From Bryobacterales bacterium (GTDB taxonomy: Bacteria; Acidobacteriota; Terriglobia; Bryobacterales; Bryobacteraceae), in contig PKZC01000221.1 in NCBI GenBank assembly GCA_003132905.1, positions 1,800-8,910 of the forward strand: a stretch of DNA of 7,111 bases, read 5' to 3'. Under the pieces are notes generated by a model, which searched no databases, was not told where the DNA came from, and saw only the letters and a program-made list of their open reading frames with translations. Every line of letters begins with the position of its first letter. The first letter of the stretch is position 1. Shown here in pieces: positions 5,564 through 7,111 of this stretch. The position numbers and the translations under genes are program-made.

Positions 5564-5728
5564 ATGTTCCGATCTATAGGCTTGCCTGAACTGTTGGTCA
5601 TTTTGGTAGTCGCCGTTTTGCTGTTTGGCGGAAAAAAGATTCCTGATCTGGCGAAAGGCTTGGGCGAGGGCATTAAGAACTTCAAGAATGCTATTAAAGA
5701 GGATCACAACGTCGACGAAAAGAAGTAG
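5564..5728 (+). CDS. tatA: Twin-arginine translocase subunit TatA/TatE
   Basis: This 54-residue protein has the full TatA plan. A short N-terminus ([10 protein letters not shown]) holds the polar Glu at position 9. One transmembrane helix follows (about residues 9-21, [12 protein letters not shown]), then the FG hinge at 21-22, an amphipathic helix [23 protein letters not shown] (24-46), and a short charged tail. TatA oligomers form the pore-like element of the Tat system, which exports folded proteins carrying twin-arginine signals. The family's usual FGPKKLP is FGGKKIP here, so the hinge Pro is replaced by Gly. At 54 residues it is at the short end for TatA. The brevity, the FGGKK hinge and the lack of a long C-terminal helix favour TatA over TatB. 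No tatB or tatC is nearby, so the rest of the translocase must be encoded elsewhere. It has its own promoter and a strong ribosome binding site, and ends at the terminator shared with HU. Confidence 0.92.
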   Translation: MFRSIGLPELLVILVVAVLLFGGKKIPDLAKGLGEGIKNFKNAIKEDHNVDEKK

Positions 5729-5789
5729 GCGTAAGGCTTCCTGGCTTTGCTCGCACTTTGAGCGGACCTGAATCGACTTTGAAAAAGTA

Positions 5790-5825
5790 AACCCCCCGCG
5801 AGGCTTCGCGGGGGGTTGTGTTTTT
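5790..5825. terminator. Bidirectional intrinsic terminator between tatA and the HU gene
   Basis: Bases 5790-5801 pair perfectly with 5806-5817 (12 bp, almost all G-C) around a four-base GGCT loop. On the + strand the stem is followed by TGTGTTTTT (5817-5825), ending tatA transcription. On the - strand the bases after the stem read ACTTTTTC (complement of 5782-5789), a T run that can end HU transcription. The position between two convergent genes fits use in both directions. Confidence 0.93.
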
Positions 5826-5839
5826 GGGGATCGAAACTG

Positions 5840-6142
5840 CTACTTCTTCTTGGGGGGCACGATCGCGTCTTTTACAGCTTTCGCTACCCGGAACTTCACT
5901 ACCTTCTTGGCCGGGATCTTGATGGCCTCGCCGGTCGCCGGATTGCGGCCCATGCGCGCCTTGCGATCCACACGCACCAAGCGTCCGATGCCGGGAATCA
6001 CGAACATTCCGTTCTTCTTGGTCTCACGAACGGCCAATTCAGAGAAACTTGTGACGAACTGCTTGGCTACCTTCGTGCTCGTACCGGTGGTGCCGGCCAG
6101 TTCCTTGATCACTTGCGTCTGCGTCAACTTAGCTGCTGCCAT
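5840..6142 (-). CDS. HU-family DNA-binding protein
   Basis: The product is 100 residues, slightly longer than the usual 90 of HU. The N-terminal helical dimerisation part (residues 5-41: KLTQTQVIKELA, then TKVAKQFVTSFSELAVRE) is followed by the beta region. The family signature GRNPATGEAIKIPAKKVVKFR occupies residues 65-85. GRNPATG (65-71) is at the tip of the DNA-binding arm, and its Pro is the residue that intercalates into DNA in HU and IHF. The sequence ends in a basic VPPKKK tail. HU dimers bend and compact DNA with little sequence specificity and support replication, repair and transcription. The start is supported by AAGGAG (complement of 6149-6154) six bases upstream of the ATG. The gene is convergent with tatA, shares its terminator and lies downstream of recA on the same strand. 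An assignment to IHF subunits is less likely from the general HU-like sequence, but not excluded. Confidence 0.95.
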   Translation of the reverse strand: MAAAKLTQTQVIKELAGTTGTSTKVAKQFVTSFSELAVRETKKNGMFVIPGIGRLVRVDRKARMGRNPATGEAIKIPAKKVVKFRVAKAVKDAIVPPKKK

Positions 6143-6259
6143 TTACTTCTCCTTGTCTTTACTTTAGGTATGCTTCACTTTGGGTTGGTTCTTGGGTCTG
6201 GTTCTTCCAATCTCGGCTCCGGCCTATAAAACATAACCGTGCTGAATTGTTCCTACCAA

Positions 6260-6288
6260 ATCATACGGGATGACAATCCGCTTGTAAA
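6260..6288 (-). promoter_or_regulatory. Sigma-70-type promoter of the HU gene, with a leader of about 110 nt
   Basis: On the - strand TTTACA (complement of 6283-6288, five of six matches) is followed by exactly 17 bp and TATGAT (complement of 6260-6265, five of six). RNA would start near 6253, leaving about 110 untranslated bases before the HU ATG. The leader is rich in A and C, with repeated AAGAACC blocks at about 6185-6207. No known riboswitch is recognised in it. Confidence 0.6.
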
Positions 6289-6397
6289 GAGAAGAATGCT
6301 TGGAATCCGCATTTTTCCTCAGTTTCCTGAGGGTAGCATGTCTGGCAGCCCGATGGAATGGGCATTTGAAGTGAATCGAGCGATGGGGAAGCTGCAA
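6289..6397 (-). other. recA 3' flank with a GNRA-capped hairpin, no protein gene seen
   Basis: The stretch between the recA stop and the HU promoter holds a perfect 6-bp hairpin at 6317-6332. As - strand RNA it is CCUCAG, loop GAAA, CUGAGG, a GNRA-type tetraloop. It is followed by A residues rather than U, so it is not an intrinsic terminator, and recA transcription may continue into the HU gene. A 34-codon open frame on the - strand (6261-6365) has no ribosome binding site and is not called. Confidence 0.4.
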
Positions 6398-7111
6398 TTA
6401 TGCAGTGCGCGCAGTCTTGGACCGATCCGCCGGGAGGATCTCCAGCTGTTCGGACGCGGCGGGAATCGGTATGGCGGAGGGCGTCAACTCCAGCCGTCGG
6501 CGCAAATCGGCGTCTAACTTGTCTGCGACCGCGGGATTCTCAACCAGAAACGCCCGCGCGGTCTCGCGACCCTGACCGATCCGCTCACCACCGAAGCTAT
6601 ACCAGGAGCCGCTCTTTTCCACCAGCTCCTGAATTACGCCTAGATCCAGCAGGTCGCCTTCGCGCGAGATCCCCACGCCAAATAAGATGTCCACTTCCGC
6701 TTCGCGAAACGGCGCGGCCACCTTGTTCTTGACGATTTTCACCTTCGTGCGGTTTCCGACAACTTTCTCGCCGTCCTTGATAGCGGCCATCCGGCGCACT
6801 TCTACTCGCACCGACGAGTAAAACTTCAGCGCCCGCCCGCCGGTGGTGGTTTCCGGATTCCCAAACACCACGCCGATCTTCTCCCGCACCTGATTAATAA
6901 AGACCAGCAGAGTGTTGGTGCGCGCGACGGTTCCAGTCAGTTTGCGCATCGCCTGCGACATCAGCCGCGCGTGCAAACCCATGTGGCTGTCGCCCATCTC
7001 GCCGTCCAGTTCGGCTTTTGGCACCAGGGCCGCAACAGAATCCACCACCACAATATCGACGCCTCCGGAGCCAATCAACGCTCCGGCGATCTCCAGCGCC
7101 TGCTCGCCATA
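6398..7111 (-). CDS. recA: Recombinase RecA, C-terminal part (5' end outside window)
   Basis: The visible 237 residues run from [12 protein letters not shown], corresponding to about residue 121 of E. coli RecA, to the stop. In order they show the Walker B strand [17 protein letters not shown] and the loop L1 region [20 protein letters not shown]. Next come [11 protein letters not shown] and the loop L2 region [16 protein letters not shown], followed by [12 protein letters not shown] and the C-terminal domain with [16 protein letters not shown]. RecA forms filaments on single-stranded DNA, drives strand exchange and triggers LexA self-cleavage. The P-loop and catalytic Glu lie beyond the window edge and cannot be checked. 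The frame is open to the edge, and the residues before the first internal start codon match RecA, so this is a truncation by the window, not a short gene. The C-terminal tail ends [13 protein letters not shown], basic to neutral rather than the acidic tail of E. coli RecA. No terminator separates it from the HU gene downstream. Confidence 0.98.
   Translation of the reverse strand, partial: YGEQALEIAGALIGSGGVDIVVVDSVAALVPKAELDGEMGDSHMGLHARLMSQAMRKLTGTVARTNTLLVFINQVREKIGVVFGNPETTTGGRALKFYSSVRVEVRRMAAIKDGEKVVGNRTKVKIVKNKVAAPFREAEVDILFGVGISREGDLLDLGVIQELVEKSGSWYSFGGERIGQGRETARAFLVENPAVADKLDADLRRRLELTPSAIPIPAASEQLEILPADRSKTARTA

Noticed and set aside
6261..6365. A 34-codon - strand frame with four Cys residues resembling a tiny zinc ribbon
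   Set aside because: There is no Shine-Dalgarno or promoter of its own, the Cys spacing fits no known ribbon, and it overlaps the HU promoter and the recA-flank hairpin.
6239..6517. A 92-codon + strand frame between the HU and recA genes
   Set aside because: It runs into the antisense of recA, has no ribosome binding site, and covers the HU promoter; the product has no recognisable features.
1..7111. Mobile element, CRISPR array, toxin-antitoxin or defence system
   Set aside because: No transposase or integrase motifs, no spaced repeat array, no terminal inverted repeats, and no paired small toxin/antitoxin frames were found; the gene content is chromosomal housekeeping and metabolism.

Overview
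The window is GC-rich, gene-dense bacterial chromosome. No plasmid, phage or transposase genes and no CRISPR array are visible. The gene set fits an Acidobacteriota-type soil bacterium (Bryobacter/Solibacter-like): an HrpB tail, a DAGGGHR-type lipid glycosyltransferase, a secreted tannase-family esterase, a 54-residue TatA, HU and RecA. This taxonomic guess is inference from protein style, not from a marker-gene comparison.

Layout. Positions 1-233 hold the 3' end of hrpB (+), followed 2 nt later by an unrecognised six-helix membrane protein (236-940, +). That gene runs 68 bp into the 3' end of a convergent MGDG-synthase-like glycosyltransferase (873-2075, -). An AT-rich divergent control region (about 2020-2121) separates the glycosyltransferase from a PAP2-family lipid phosphatase (2122-2649, +). 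Next is a tannase/feruloyl-esterase gene (2676-4182, +) broken by two separate frame changes, then an unrecognised protein with an HExxE motif (4319-5167, +). A small charged protein containing an exact 18-bp direct repeat follows (5279-5473, +), preceded by a strong hairpin with a tRNA T-arm-like sequence. tatA (5564-5728, +) has its own promoter. A strong two-way terminator (5790-5825) separates tatA from the convergent HU gene (5840-6142, -). Upstream of HU lie its promoter and the 3' two-thirds of recA (6398 to the window edge, -).

How the parts relate. The glycosyltransferase and the PAP2 phosphatase are divergently arranged and both plausibly act on membrane lipids. The tannase had a Sec signal peptide and would have acted outside the cytoplasm. 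TatA is an orphan Tat subunit here, with no tatB or tatC alongside. recA and HU lie on the same strand, so HU could be transcribed from its own promoter and also by read-through from recA, both ending at the shared terminator. Two + strand genes (PAP2 and tannase) lack a Shine-Dalgarno sequence and have -10-like boxes so close to the ATG that leaderless transcripts are likely, whereas the 4319 gene, the small repeat protein, tatA and HU have good ribosome binding sites.

Most of the window is ordinary housekeeping sequence. The most notable items are the decayed tannase, the HExxE protein, the repeat-containing small protein with its structured leader, and the leaderless promoters. I see no clear multi-gene novel system.
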